Origin: RUG023 sp900315435
GTDB taxonomy: Bacteria > Spirochaetota > Spirochaetia > Sphaerochaetales > Sphaerochaetaceae
Length of the DNA: 53,965 nucleotides
Assembly: GCA_902788205.1 (NCBI GenBank)
Contig: CADAJJ010000014.1
Span: forward strand, 1-53,965
Direction of reading: 5' to 3'
Shown: in pieces, positions 1 through 8,862 of the stretch
Numbering within the stretch: the first letter of the stretch is position 1
Layout: each line of letters opens with the position of its first letter
The notes under the pieces: model-generated
Database searches by the model: none
Told to the model about the DNA's origin: nothing
What the model saw: only the letters and a program-made list of their open reading frames with translations
Program-made: the position numbers and the translations under genes

Positions 1-48
1 GGAGATCGCTATCTCCAGTTCTCTTTTTAGATCCTTTTCCTTTACCAT
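1..48 (-). CDS. Start of an unidentified gene, cut by the window edge
   Basis: An ATG at 48 on the minus strand opens a frame that stays open to the window edge and reads 16 charged residues (MVKEKDLKRELEIAIS). A strong Shine-Dalgarno GGAGGG lies 7 bases upstream of this ATG, which is the main reason for calling it. The SD sits inside the 3' arm of a 15-bp hairpin (see 53-92). Too little of the protein is visible to name it. It could be a short leader or a full gene that continues beyond the window. Confidence 0.5.
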   Translation of the reverse strand, partial: MVKEKDLKRELEIAIS

Positions 49-52
49 GAAA

Positions 53-92
53 AAACCCTCCAAGTTGGTTTTTGGTCCAACTTGAAGGGTTC
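53..92 (-). promoter_or_regulatory. Hairpin with T-run that buries the SD of the minus-strand gene
   Basis: On the minus strand the arm AACCCTTCAAGTTGG pairs with CCAACTTGGAGGGTT (15 bp with one G-U pair), followed by six T and then ATG at 48. The form is that of an intrinsic terminator, but GGAGGG in the 3' arm is also the only SD of the gene that follows. It could therefore act as terminator, attenuator or translation switch. No alternative pairing partner was recognised. Confidence 0.55.
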
Positions 93-130
93 ACTACACC
101 ACGGGGTGCTTCTTTTTGTATGATAGAGGT

Positions 131-961
131 ATGAAACGTCTGATTGCCGGCCTGTTGGCTCTTGTGTGCTCGCTTCCGCTTGTCGCCGCCTCCTGGTCCT
201 GGACAACCACTGATCCTTTGGTTGTCTGTTACCGTGTGCAGGTGGACGGGACGAACGGGGATTGGATCTACTTGAAGGATGGGGTGCATGCCTATACCTC
301 CAACGGGAGCGCGTTGGTGCTCCAGTATTCCCATGACGGGGAGAGCTATTCCGGTTCCCTGGTCTTTCCCTCGAAGCCTGGCACCTACCAGGCCGGTTCG
401 GTCTCCATGGTGGTGGAGGAGAGCCGGAGCACGTTCCGTGAGCCCAACGGCTTCTGCCTGAGCTTCGTCGGAGGATCCGAACGGACAATCACCTCGGGCG
501 ACTATGCCCTGTATGATGAGCGTGGCCGCTGGGAGATCGGGCTCGAGGCGGCATGGAAGGATATGTGGAGGAACGCCGGCTTGATTCTGGGTGGTTCCTA
601 TATCCCGGCGAAACTTGACGACGATGTGGTGAACACATGCACCGCCAGCGCGATGATGGGACTCTCCTTTCCGACCGGCCAATACGAGATCACGCTCGGT
701 TTTGGTGGGTTTTTCTGGTTCTGGGGCGATGCAGGTTCCGACGATCTGACCAAGCAGATGTATGGGTTGCAGGGCATGCTGCGCTACACCTTCAACGTCA
801 ACCGGCACTGGTTCGCGGGCTTCGACGTGATGATGCGCTACTATCTGAAGAGCCGGTTCTTCCATAAGGAGGCCGGACAGATTGTCAGCGATGCCCCGGA
901 GAACCGGGATGGCGGGGCGATGACCTTTGGAGCCCATGCGGTGGTGGGGTACCGCTTCTGA
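131..961 (+). CDS. Outer-membrane beta-barrel-like secreted protein
   Basis: 276 residues. A signal peptide (Lys-Arg, then a hydrophobic stretch through about residue 20, cleavage near VAA-S) is followed by alternating aromatic/polar segments and a C-terminal YRF. A terminal Phe is typical of proteins assembled by the BAM machinery into the outer membrane. The ATG at 131 was chosen because it starts the signal peptide; a TTG at 116 would add five poor residues. There is no clear SD; a TATGAT -10-like box ends 6 bases before the ATG, so the mRNA may be leaderless. The stop overlaps the next start (ATGA), implying translational coupling with the Fic gene. Function unknown. Confidence 0.75.
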   Translation: MKRLIAGLLALVCSLPLVAASWSWTTTDPLVVCYRVQVDGTNGDWIYLKDGVHAYTSNGSALVLQYSHDGESYSGSLVFPSKPGTYQAGSVSMVVEESRSTFREPNGFCLSFVGGSERTITSGDYALYDERGRWEIGLEAAWKDMWRNAGLILGGSYIPAKLDDDVVNTCTASAMMGLSFPTGQYEITLGFGGFFWFWGDAGSDDLTKQMYGLQGMLRYTFNVNRHWFAGFDVMMRYYLKSRFFHKEAGQIVSDAPENRDGGAMTFGAHAVVGYRF

Positions 962-1668
962 TGATTTTTCCATTCATCTCCTTCCATCTCGCGCATCAGA
1001 TGCTGGACGAGCGGGAGATGCGGGCCCTGGAGGGGGTCTGCGCCCATCGGCACAACGCTGACAGTTGCATCGACGACTATATCGGACGCCATCAGTTGGA
1101 TACCGGTTACCAGGTGCGGGGCGCGATGGAGGAAGGGGAGAACCTGTTCGGCATCACCGATCCGGCATTCTTGTGCCACACGAGTGCCTATTTCAGCGCG
1201 CTTCGCGCTGCCGAGATCTTCTGGCGCAAAGCGGAAGCCCCTTTCGGCTTCGATACGCTGCAGGACCTGCATGGGGAGCTTTTCGGGGATATCGATCCCT
1301 TTGCCGGAATGCTGCGTACCTATCCCGAGGGAATCTACTGTGCTCCTGGCCTGATTGAGAGCCAGGGTGAGGAAATCCTGTTCCGGTTGCAGACTGACGG
1401 CTATCTCGGCGGGAAGGAGGCGATGCTTCCTGGATATCTGGGAGACTTGCTTGCCCTCCATCCGTTCGCGCGCGGCAACCGCATGGCCGTCCACCTGCTG
1501 TTCGAGCAGATGGGCCGGTTCCGCCATTGGCAGGTGGATTGGAGTGTCCTCGACCTGCAGACAATGGCCTCATGCGAGGATGAGGCCGTCATGGGGCGTG
1601 GACACGGTCTGTCCGCCTATTTGCTTCCGGCAATCTGCCCGAAGACCCAAAGCGGATCGACCCGCTGA
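961..1668 (+). CDS. Fic-domain protein with degenerate catalytic motif
   Basis: 235 residues. The Fic fold is recognisable from LHGELFGDIDPFAGMLRT (about 103-120) and HPFARGNRM (167-175). Active Fic AMPylases carry HxFx(D/E)GNGRxxR. Here His167, Phe169, Gly172 and Asn173 are kept, but the acidic residue is Arg171, the second Gly is Arg174, and the two motif arginines are Met175 and His178. Metal and phosphate binding should therefore be altered, so the protein may be inactive or catalyse another transfer. No inhibitory (S/T)xxxE(G/N) helix was seen. It is coupled to the OM gene upstream by a 4-base overlap, and its 3' end overlaps the opposite-strand CpXC gene by 52 bases. Confidence 0.75.
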   Translation: MIFPFISFHLAHQMLDEREMRALEGVCAHRHNADSCIDDYIGRHQLDTGYQVRGAMEEGENLFGITDPAFLCHTSAYFSALRAAEIFWRKAEAPFGFDTLQDLHGELFGDIDPFAGMLRTYPEGIYCAPGLIESQGEEILFRLQTDGYLGGKEAMLPGYLGDLLALHPFARGNRMAVHLLFEQMGRFRHWQVDWSVLDLQTMASCEDEAVMGRGHGLSAYLLPAICPKTQSGSTR

Positions 1669-2237
1669 AATTTCCCAGGATCGGTTTCCAATGATTTCCC
1701 TTTCGCGTCCAACTCGAGGTAGAGGGAGTCGGGAACCTGTACCATTCCCTCAAGCTCCCCGGTCGGCCCCAGCTTGCTGAAGGAAAGCTGCCCGTCACGG
1801 TGCTCGGCGAAGAACAACGTGGCTTGCTGGTCGGCCGGTTCCTGACGCAGGCCTAGGTAAAGCTTGCAGAGTTCCAGCGTCCGGTCGTCGAGCAGGTTCT
1901 CGAAGGCCAGCACCTTTTCCTTCAGCTCGTTCACGTTCCTGACCAGCCTGAGCTTCAAGCCGGCCAGTTCCTTCGGAGCGTCGACCTTGCTGGTCTCTTC
2001 CTTGGCGTCAGGGGCGAGCAACAGGGCGTAGCCCGCATCCTTGTGGACCACGACCAACTCGTGCTCCACCTGGAAGCGGGTGCCGCACTTGGTGCACGTG
2101 TGGGTGAAAAGGGAGTCTGTCAGGATGGCATACTGCTGGTTCGGCTCCTTCCCCAGATCCACGCTGGTGGGCATCTTCAGGTGCTGCACCGCGTGGCAGG
2201 AGGGGCAGAAGAGGTCTACCTCGACATTACTCGCCAT
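1617..2237 (-). CDS. CpXC domain protein
   Basis: 206 residues. The N-terminal 60 residues hold two zinc-ribbon-like knuckles: Cys11-x2-Cys14 and Cys48-x2-Cys51, spaced as in the CpXC family. The middle holds a helical, charged segment and the C-terminus is unassigned. The family is widespread but its function is not known; zinc binding is inference from the cysteine pairs. The gene starts inside the 3' end of rlmKL (11-base overlap) and is probably the last gene of the hslO-rlmKL-CpXC unit. Its own 3' end converges on, and overlaps, the Fic gene. Confidence 0.8.
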   Translation of the reverse strand: MASNVEVDLFCPSCHAVQHLKMPTSVDLGKEPNQQYAILTDSLFTHTCTKCGTRFQVEHELVVVHKDAGYALLLAPDAKEETSKVDAPKELAGLKLRLVRNVNELKEKVLAFENLLDDRTLELCKLYLGLRQEPADQQATLFFAEHRDGQLSFSKLGPTGELEGMVQVPDSLYLELDAKGKSLETDPGKFQRVDPLWVFGQIAGSK

Positions 2238-4497
2238 CAGGTTCTTCCTTTCTTGTCTTCAGGACGGCCTTGCGGGTCACCTTTTCCTTGAAGCGGGGAA
2301 TGGCGCTGCGCACCGCCTTGTGGCGGATGCGGAAGCAGTAGTGGATCCGCGGGTCGCGCTGGAAGTCGTCGCCGATCGTCTGGGGGGTGATGTCCTCGAT
2401 CTCATAGTCCTCGTCAAGGAACGGGGCCAGATGGAAGCGCCGGAAGTTGCAGGAGAAGATCAGCGTGCCATCGGTGTCCAGGTGCATCATGCAGGCTTTG
2501 ATCAGGTCTACATGGTCGCGCTGCACGTCGAACGAATTCCTGCCCTTGCTGTTGCTGAACGTCGGAGGGTCGCAGAAGATCAGGTCAAAGCGGTCGTAGG
2601 TGTCGTAGAGGAACTGCAGCACGTCGCTTCGATAGAAGAAATGGTTCATCGACGTGTAGCCGTTCAGCCGCATGTTCTGTTGGGCCCAGTCCAGGTAGGT
2701 GCTTGATGCGTCGACACTGACCGTGGACAGGGCACCCCCCTTGGCAGCCTCGACGGTGGCGCTGCCGGTGTAGCAGAAGAGGTTCAAGAAACGTTTGCCT
2801 TTGGCCATCTCGCAGATTTCAGCGCGGATGGGGCGGTGGTCCAAAAAGAGACCGGTGTCCAGGTAGTCGCTGAAGTTGACCAGGAACTTGCATCCATTCT
2901 CATGGACGATGAAGTACTTGCCGGTATCGTTGAACTTCATGTACTGCTTCTTGCCGCTCTGTCGGGAACGGGTCTTCACGAAGATCCTGTCGCGGTCGAT
3001 GCCGGTGGCGCGTTCGGTTGCGTCGACCAGGTCCTGAAGCCTGCGCGCGGCGTCTTCCTCGGGGATTTCCGCCGGAGCCTCGTACTCGCTCAGAACGATC
3101 CAGTTCTTCTCGTACATGTCGATGGCGGCGTTGAACTCCGGCATGTCGGCATCATAGATGCGGTAGCAGGTGACCCCTTGCCTTTCCATCAGCGGGACAA
3201 TCGCATCCAGGTTCTTCTTCAGCCGGTTGTAGACCATCTGGGCGGTGTCGTTCAGCGGCTGTGCCAGGCGTTCCGCCTTGCGGGCCTCGGCACGGGCGGT
3301 GCGCTCGGCCTTCTCCTCCGCGCTGAAGACATAGTAGTGGGCCAGCTGGCAGGGGATGCCGCCATTGGTGACCGTGTTGGTGCGGTCCGGCTTCATGTCA
3401 ACGTAGGAAAGCAGCTGCTGGTCGCCGCAGAGGATGGCGATATGCCAGCCAAGGAAGAGGTTGGAGAACTTCTCCCCCATCTGCTGGTAGAGCAGTTGCA
3501 TCGGCTCGTCGGCTTCCATGCGCACACCGTACGGAGGATCGGTGATGACATAGCCACGGGGCGCAGGCACCTCGTCGGCGGTAATGTCGGTAAAGTCCTG
3601 CACGCCAAAGGAAATCAGGTCTGCCACTCCAGCCGCCTGGGCGTTGGCCTTGGCTATGCGGACCGCCTTCGGGCTGATATCCCAGGCATAGATCTTGATA
3701 TCGTTTTTCCGTCCTTCCTTGCTCTTGGCGATCAAATCGGCCTTGATGGACTCGAACAGTTCCTTGTCATAGCCGGGAAGTTTCTGGAAGGCGAATGTCC
3801 GGCCGGGAGTGACGATGCCGGGGGCGGTGTCGCTGGCGATCAAGGCCGCCTCGATGGCGATGGTACCGGCTCCGCAGAATGGATCGAGCAACACAGGTCG
3901 CTTGCCTGGCTCGTCGTCCAGAGCTTTTCTCCAGTCGCTTCTCCAGACGATGGCGGCGGCAAGGTATTCGGCAAGGACCGCGTCGGTCACGTCGGTACGG
4001 TAGCCGCGCTTGTAGAGCGCCTTGCCGGAGAAGTCGACGTACCAGCAGACGTGCCCGTCGTCCAGATGGAGATGGAAGGTCACATCCGGGTTCTCGGTAT
4101 CGACTTGCGGGCGTTCCCCGTCAAAGACGCTGCGGATACGGTCGACGATCGCGTCCTTCAGCCTGATTGCGGCGAAATGGGAATTGTTCAGCCAGTCGGT
4201 GTGCTTGACGGTTTCGGTGACAGAGAAGGAGAGCTGGGGGTTGATCCAGTCTTCCCAAGGGATACGCACGCTGGCGGCGTACAGGTCGTCGGCCGATTCC
4301 ACCCCGTCTTCCTCATACAGGCCAAGGAGCACGCGGGTCGAGACCCTGCTGGTCAGGCAGAAGGTGTAGGCCGCCTTCAGGTCGGCCTGGAATTCCACTC
4401 CGCCCACGAAAGGCTTGATGTCGGTGCAGCCTGCTTGTGCCGCTTCTTCCTTGATGATGTCGCTCTGGTTCTGGGCGGATGTGACGAAATAAATCAT
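2227..4497 (-). CDS. rlmL: Bifunctional 23S rRNA (guanine) methyltransferase RlmKL
   Basis: 756 residues, close to the length of the fused RlmKL enzymes (about 700), which make m2G2445 (RlmL half) and m7G2069 (RlmK half) in 23S rRNA using SAM. Visible in order: THUMP-like RNA-binding region (about 45-155), SAM motif LLDPFCGAGTIAIEAA and catalytic DPPYG in the first half; FLNLFCYTGSATVEAA and CDPPTFSNS in the second half. Both halves look intact. The start overlaps the stop of hslO by 4 bases, so the two are co-translated. rRNA positions are known for the E. coli family and assumed here. Confidence 0.93.
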   Translation of the reverse strand: MIYFVTSAQNQSDIIKEEAAQAGCTDIKPFVGGVEFQADLKAAYTFCLTSRVSTRVLLGLYEEDGVESADDLYAASVRIPWEDWINPQLSFSVTETVKHTDWLNNSHFAAIRLKDAIVDRIRSVFDGERPQVDTENPDVTFHLHLDDGHVCWYVDFSGKALYKRGYRTDVTDAVLAEYLAAAIVWRSDWRKALDDEPGKRPVLLDPFCGAGTIAIEAALIASDTAPGIVTPGRTFAFQKLPGYDKELFESIKADLIAKSKEGRKNDIKIYAWDISPKAVRIAKANAQAAGVADLISFGVQDFTDITADEVPAPRGYVITDPPYGVRMEADEPMQLLYQQMGEKFSNLFLGWHIAILCGDQQLLSYVDMKPDRTNTVTNGGIPCQLAHYYVFSAEEKAERTARAEARKAERLAQPLNDTAQMVYNRLKKNLDAIVPLMERQGVTCYRIYDADMPEFNAAIDMYEKNWIVLSEYEAPAEIPEEDAARRLQDLVDATERATGIDRDRIFVKTRSRQSGKKQYMKFNDTGKYFIVHENGCKFLVNFSDYLDTGLFLDHRPIRAEICEMAKGKRFLNLFCYTGSATVEAAKGGALSTVSVDASSTYLDWAQQNMRLNGYTSMNHFFYRSDVLQFLYDTYDRFDLIFCDPPTFSNSKGRNSFDVQRDHVDLIKACMMHLDTDGTLIFSCNFRRFHLAPFLDEDYEIEDITPQTIGDDFQRDPRIHYCFRIRHKAVRSAIPRFKEKVTRKAVLKTRKEEPDGE

Positions 4498-5438
4498 TTT
4501 TTCTCCTTGTCTGCTGGTTCGTTCAGCAAACGTGCTAGTGCCTCTTTCTCAAATGTGTAGCGGGAACCGCAGTTCCCGCAGGTCAATTCTAACGGAAAAG
4601 GTCCTTTCGTGAGAATATCCTTACGGGTATCCTCCGGCAGATGCTGGAGATAGCCGGCGAAGCGCTCCTTGGTGCAGGGACAGGAGAATCCGACCATGCC
4701 GCTGTCCAGGTGCTGCGGCCTCAACTCGGCGCAGTGGACGTTGACATAGGCCTGCATGTCCAGGCCGTTCTCCAGCCAGGCGCCGACCGGTTTCAGGTGG
4801 CTGCCTGCCTGCTCGACTTGCTTGATCGCCTTCTCGTCACATCCCGGCATCAGCTGGAACAGCAGTCCTCCGGCACCGGAGGGATGGCCTTCCTTGTCGA
4901 ACTGCATGGCAAGGTCGACCAGCGTGGGAATCTGCTCGCTCTGCTGGTAGTAGAGGGCCAGGTCCTTGGCCAGGCTGCCATGTTCGATCATGATCTGCCC
5001 GGAAACCGGCTCGCGGTTGCCTTCGATCAAGCGGGTGACGGTAAGGAATCCCGGACCGTACAGCGGGGAGAGGTTGGTGTCCTTCAGCGGCTTGGCGAGC
5101 GGGATGGGATTGTGGACCAGACTGCCGCGTACCGCTCCGCAGGCCCAGGCCTCGGCGGTATAGCCGCCAATGGGACCGCCACACTCGACGGTCAGTTGCA
5201 GGCGGTCGTTGCCCTTCATCGAGCTCGCCATCAACAGGCTGGCGATGTAGGCCTTGCCAAGCACCAGGGTCTCGAGCACCCCGGTATGGAAATTGGCCTG
5301 CATCTCGTTGACAAGCCGAGTGGCGCCGATGGCCGTCAGACGGACTTGGCCGTCACACAGCAGATAGGTGTCTTTCGTATCGGCAGGGATATGGTCGAGG
5401 TGCTCCAAGACCTTGGAATCTAATGGTTGTTTGATCAT
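4494..5438 (-). CDS. hslO: Redox-regulated chaperone Hsp33
   Basis: 314 residues, near the usual 290. Hsp33 is a cytosolic holdase switched on when oxidation releases zinc from four C-terminal cysteines. These are present as Cys253-x-Cys255 and Cys287-x2-Cys290. The N-terminal core is also typical (GGYTAEA region, about 91-96). There is no SD before the ATG at 5438. Instead TACATT ends 6 bases upstream and TTGTCA lies 17 bases further, so a leaderless transcript is predicted. It heads a unit with rlmKL and the CpXC gene, and is divergent from the SDR gene. Confidence 0.93.
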   Translation of the reverse strand: MIKQPLDSKVLEHLDHIPADTKDTYLLCDGQVRLTAIGATRLVNEMQANFHTGVLETLVLGKAYIASLLMASSMKGNDRLQLTVECGGPIGGYTAEAWACGAVRGSLVHNPIPLAKPLKDTNLSPLYGPGFLTVTRLIEGNREPVSGQIMIEHGSLAKDLALYYQQSEQIPTLVDLAMQFDKEGHPSGAGGLLFQLMPGCDEKAIKQVEQAGSHLKPVGAWLENGLDMQAYVNVHCAELRPQHLDSGMVGFSCPCTKERFAGYLQHLPEDTRKDILTKGPFPLELTCGNCGSRYTFEKEALARLLNEPADKEKK

Positions 5439-5444
5439 GGAGAC

Positions 5445-5473
5445 AATGTACTCGCCGGCTCTGGCTTTGACAA
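5445..5473 (-). promoter_or_regulatory. hslO promoter, leaderless type
   Basis: Minus strand: -35 TTGTCA (5473-5468), 17-base spacer, -10 TACATT (5450-5445), then 6 bases to the hslO ATG at 5438. The -35 overlaps that of the divergent SDR promoter, offset by one base. Confidence 0.65.
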
Positions 5474-5496
5474 GATTTGCGGGTGGGGTATCTAAT
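5467..5496 (+). promoter_or_regulatory. SDR-gene promoter, leaderless type
   Basis: A consensus -35 TTGACA at 5467-5472, an 18-base spacer and -10 TCTAAT at 5491-5496 (or TATCTA at 5489-5494 with 16 bases). The ATG at 5504 follows 7 bases after TCTAAT, where transcription would begin. There is no SD. Confidence 0.65.
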
Positions 5497-5503
5497 AACC
5501 GGT

Positions 5504-6193
5504 ATGAGACCTCACACCTATCTGCTGACGGGCGCGACCCGCCCGGGAAGACTGGGTTACCAGATTGCGCTTCGCTTCCTTGAGGAGGGAGACCGCCTTG
5601 TCCTTTCCATCCATCGGCAGGAAAGCGACCTGCCTGACCGGTTTCCCGGCCAGGTGCGGACCTGCCATGCCGATTTTGCCGACCCCTCGTGCATGGAACG
5701 GTTGTTGGACGAAGCGGGGCCGACGGATGGAATCGTCAATGCCGCCAGCGAGTTCCTTCCCACCGGGTTCCAGCAGACGATGGCAGACGATCTGCGGCGC
5801 AGCCTGGACATCCATGTGGTGGCTCCGTTCCTGCTTGCCCAAGGCTATGCCGCCCGTGGGAAGGGCTCTTCAATCGTCCATATCCTGGATTCCTACGCCT
5901 TGGCGGGGAAGGGCGGAAGGGTGGCTTACCGGCTGGCCAAGAGCGCGCTCGCCGAGGAGGTCCGTCTGCTTGCCCCTGTCCTGGCTCCCCGGATCAGGAT
6001 CAACGCGGTCGCCCCGGGAATGGTCATTCCCTCGCCCGGCGAGGAGGAGTTCGCCAAGAGGGAAGAAGCGTCGTCGCCGCTAGGGAAACTGGCCACGGTG
6101 GAGGATGTCTTTCAGGCGGTCCGCTACCTGCTCGGGGCCGTTTCGGTCACCGGCCAGACAATCTTTGTCGATTCCGGCGCCTTCCTTAGGTGA
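5504..6193 (+). CDS. Short-chain dehydrogenase/reductase, pteridine-reductase-like
   Basis: 229 residues. Rossmann-type N-terminus with TGATRPGRLGYQIA (9-22), the VNAAS segment (78-82), a Ser130, and the catalytic Tyr142-x3-Lys146 pair, then INAVAPGM. The glycine motif with Arg-Pro and the NAVAPG stretch recall FolM/pteridine reductases and fabG-like SDRs, so an NAD(P)H-dependent reductase is certain but its substrate is not. Start: the ATG at 5504 begins directly at the Rossmann strand; an upstream TTG (5477) would lie inside the promoter. It overlaps the histidine kinase start if the latter begins at 6193. Confidence 0.82.
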   Translation: MRPHTYLLTGATRPGRLGYQIALRFLEEGDRLVLSIHRQESDLPDRFPGQVRTCHADFADPSCMERLLDEAGPTDGIVNAASEFLPTGFQQTMADDLRRSLDIHVVAPFLLAQGYAARGKGSSIVHILDSYALAGKGGRVAYRLAKSALAEEVRLLAPVLAPRIRINAVAPGMVIPSPGEEEFAKREEASSPLGKLATVEDVFQAVRYLLGAVSVTGQTIFVDSGAFLR

Positions 6194-6225
6194 TGGATGC
6201 CCGTTTTTTCGGTATACTGGGTGGC

Positions 6226-7512
6226 ATGAAGTTCCATCGCATGAGCAAAGACCAGAAGGAAAGGCTCCTGTTCCTTTCCATGCTGGCCGCGGTTTTCATC
6301 ATTCTGATCGGGCTCGAGCTCTTTCTGACCCACGCTCTGCTGCAGAGCGAGACCCTGAAGATGCAGGGCGAGGCGGAGCGTGCCTTCAATACGGTCTACA
6401 TGGATCTGCAGGAGGGGGGGCAGGACAAGGCGATGCGGACCATGCAGAACGAGCACGTCGCCGGAATGGCCATCTACAACTCGACTGGCAGGCGCATGGT
6501 GGGTCTGGGAGTCACCCCCTTGGTGCTTGACCTTTCCGCCGACCATTCCTCGTATGGACGGAACTTCACTACCGGTGCGGTCAGCTACAACGCCAAGACG
6601 GGCAACGTCGAGTATGTCCGCATGGCCCGTCTTTCCATCCTGCTGGACACCGAGAACCTATCCCTGTCGGAGAACGGGTACCTTTCCAACCCGATGGAAT
6701 TTCCCGACGTGCTCTATCTGGTCATGGATGGGTCCGAGTACCATGCCCGGCTGGTGGGCACCCGATTCCTCGGACTGTTCGCCGCGCTGGTGATAGGGGG
6801 CTTGTTCCTGATGGTGTTGCGCTTCTACCTTTCCAACCTTTCCTACCGCCAGACGCTGAGCAAACAGGAGAACCTGGTCAGTCTCGGCCAGGCAGCCCGT
6901 ACGCTTACCCACGAGATCAAGAACCCGCTGTCGGCCATCAAGCTGCAGCTCGCCATCCTGAAGAAGACGCTGCCGGAGGACCAGCAGGGACGGCTGGAAG
7001 TACTGGACAGCGAAGTGGAACGGCTGGTCCAGCTGACCAACAAGGTCAGCGATTTCCTCCGCAATCCGGTAGGCAGTCCCACCGTCATCGATCTTGCCGA
7101 GCTTTTCACCCAGCTGGTAGCCGCCTTCGGCAAGGAGATTCCCGTCCGTAGCGTGGGAACGCCGCGGGTGCTGATGGACGCCGACCGCGCCCGGTCGGTC
7201 TTCGAGAACCTGTTGAAAAACGCTTTGGAGAGCACTTCCGATGGCCGCGATCCCCAGGTCGAGGTCTCCATCTTCCGCGACAAGCGGCAACTGGTGCACG
7301 TGCGGGTGATGGACCGGGGGGATGGCATTTCCAAGGAAAACGGGAAGAAGATCTTTGATCCCTTCTTCACGACGAAAATCCACGGCTCAGGCATCGGGCT
7401 TGCCATCAGCCGCCAGTTTGTCAAGGCCCGCGGGGGCAAGCTGACCCTTTCCAACCGGGAAGGGGGAGGCGCTGTCGCCGAAGTGGTCATTCCGGCCAAC
7501 CTGAAGGAGTGA
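6226..7512 (+). CDS. Membrane sensor histidine kinase, NtrB/ZraS type
   Basis: 428 residues from the ATG at 6226. TM1 (about 13-36), an extracytoplasmic sensor loop of about 140 residues, TM2 (181-202), HisKA with H229-EIKNP, then the ATPase domain with N box NLLKNALE, G1 DRGDG, FDPFFTT and G2 GSGIGLAIS. It phosphorylates the sigma-54 regulator encoded 6 bases downstream. The start is uncertain: ATG 6193 (overlapping the SDR stop) would add 11 residues. TATACT at 6213-6218 lies 7 bases before ATG 6226, which suggests a leaderless internal start. The sensed signal is not evident. Confidence 0.88.
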   Translation: MKFHRMSKDQKERLLFLSMLAAVFIILIGLELFLTHALLQSETLKMQGEAERAFNTVYMDLQEGGQDKAMRTMQNEHVAGMAIYNSTGRRMVGLGVTPLVLDLSADHSSYGRNFTTGAVSYNAKTGNVEYVRMARLSILLDTENLSLSENGYLSNPMEFPDVLYLVMDGSEYHARLVGTRFLGLFAALVIGGLFLMVLRFYLSNLSYRQTLSKQENLVSLGQAARTLTHEIKNPLSAIKLQLAILKKTLPEDQQGRLEVLDSEVERLVQLTNKVSDFLRNPVGSPTVIDLAELFTQLVAAFGKEIPVRSVGTPRVLMDADRARSVFENLLKNALESTSDGRDPQVEVSIFRDKRQLVHVRVMDRGDGISKENGKKIFDPFFTTKIHGSGIGLAISRQFVKARGGKLTLSNREGGGAVAEVVIPANLKE

Positions 7513-7518
7513 GACCTT

Positions 7519-8861
<1,343 letters not shown>

Positions 8862-8862
<1 letters not shown>

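Noticed and set aside
2836..4560. A long plus-strand frame opposite rlmKL
   Set aside because: It has no SD, no recognisable protein features, and lies wholly over conserved motifs of rlmKL.
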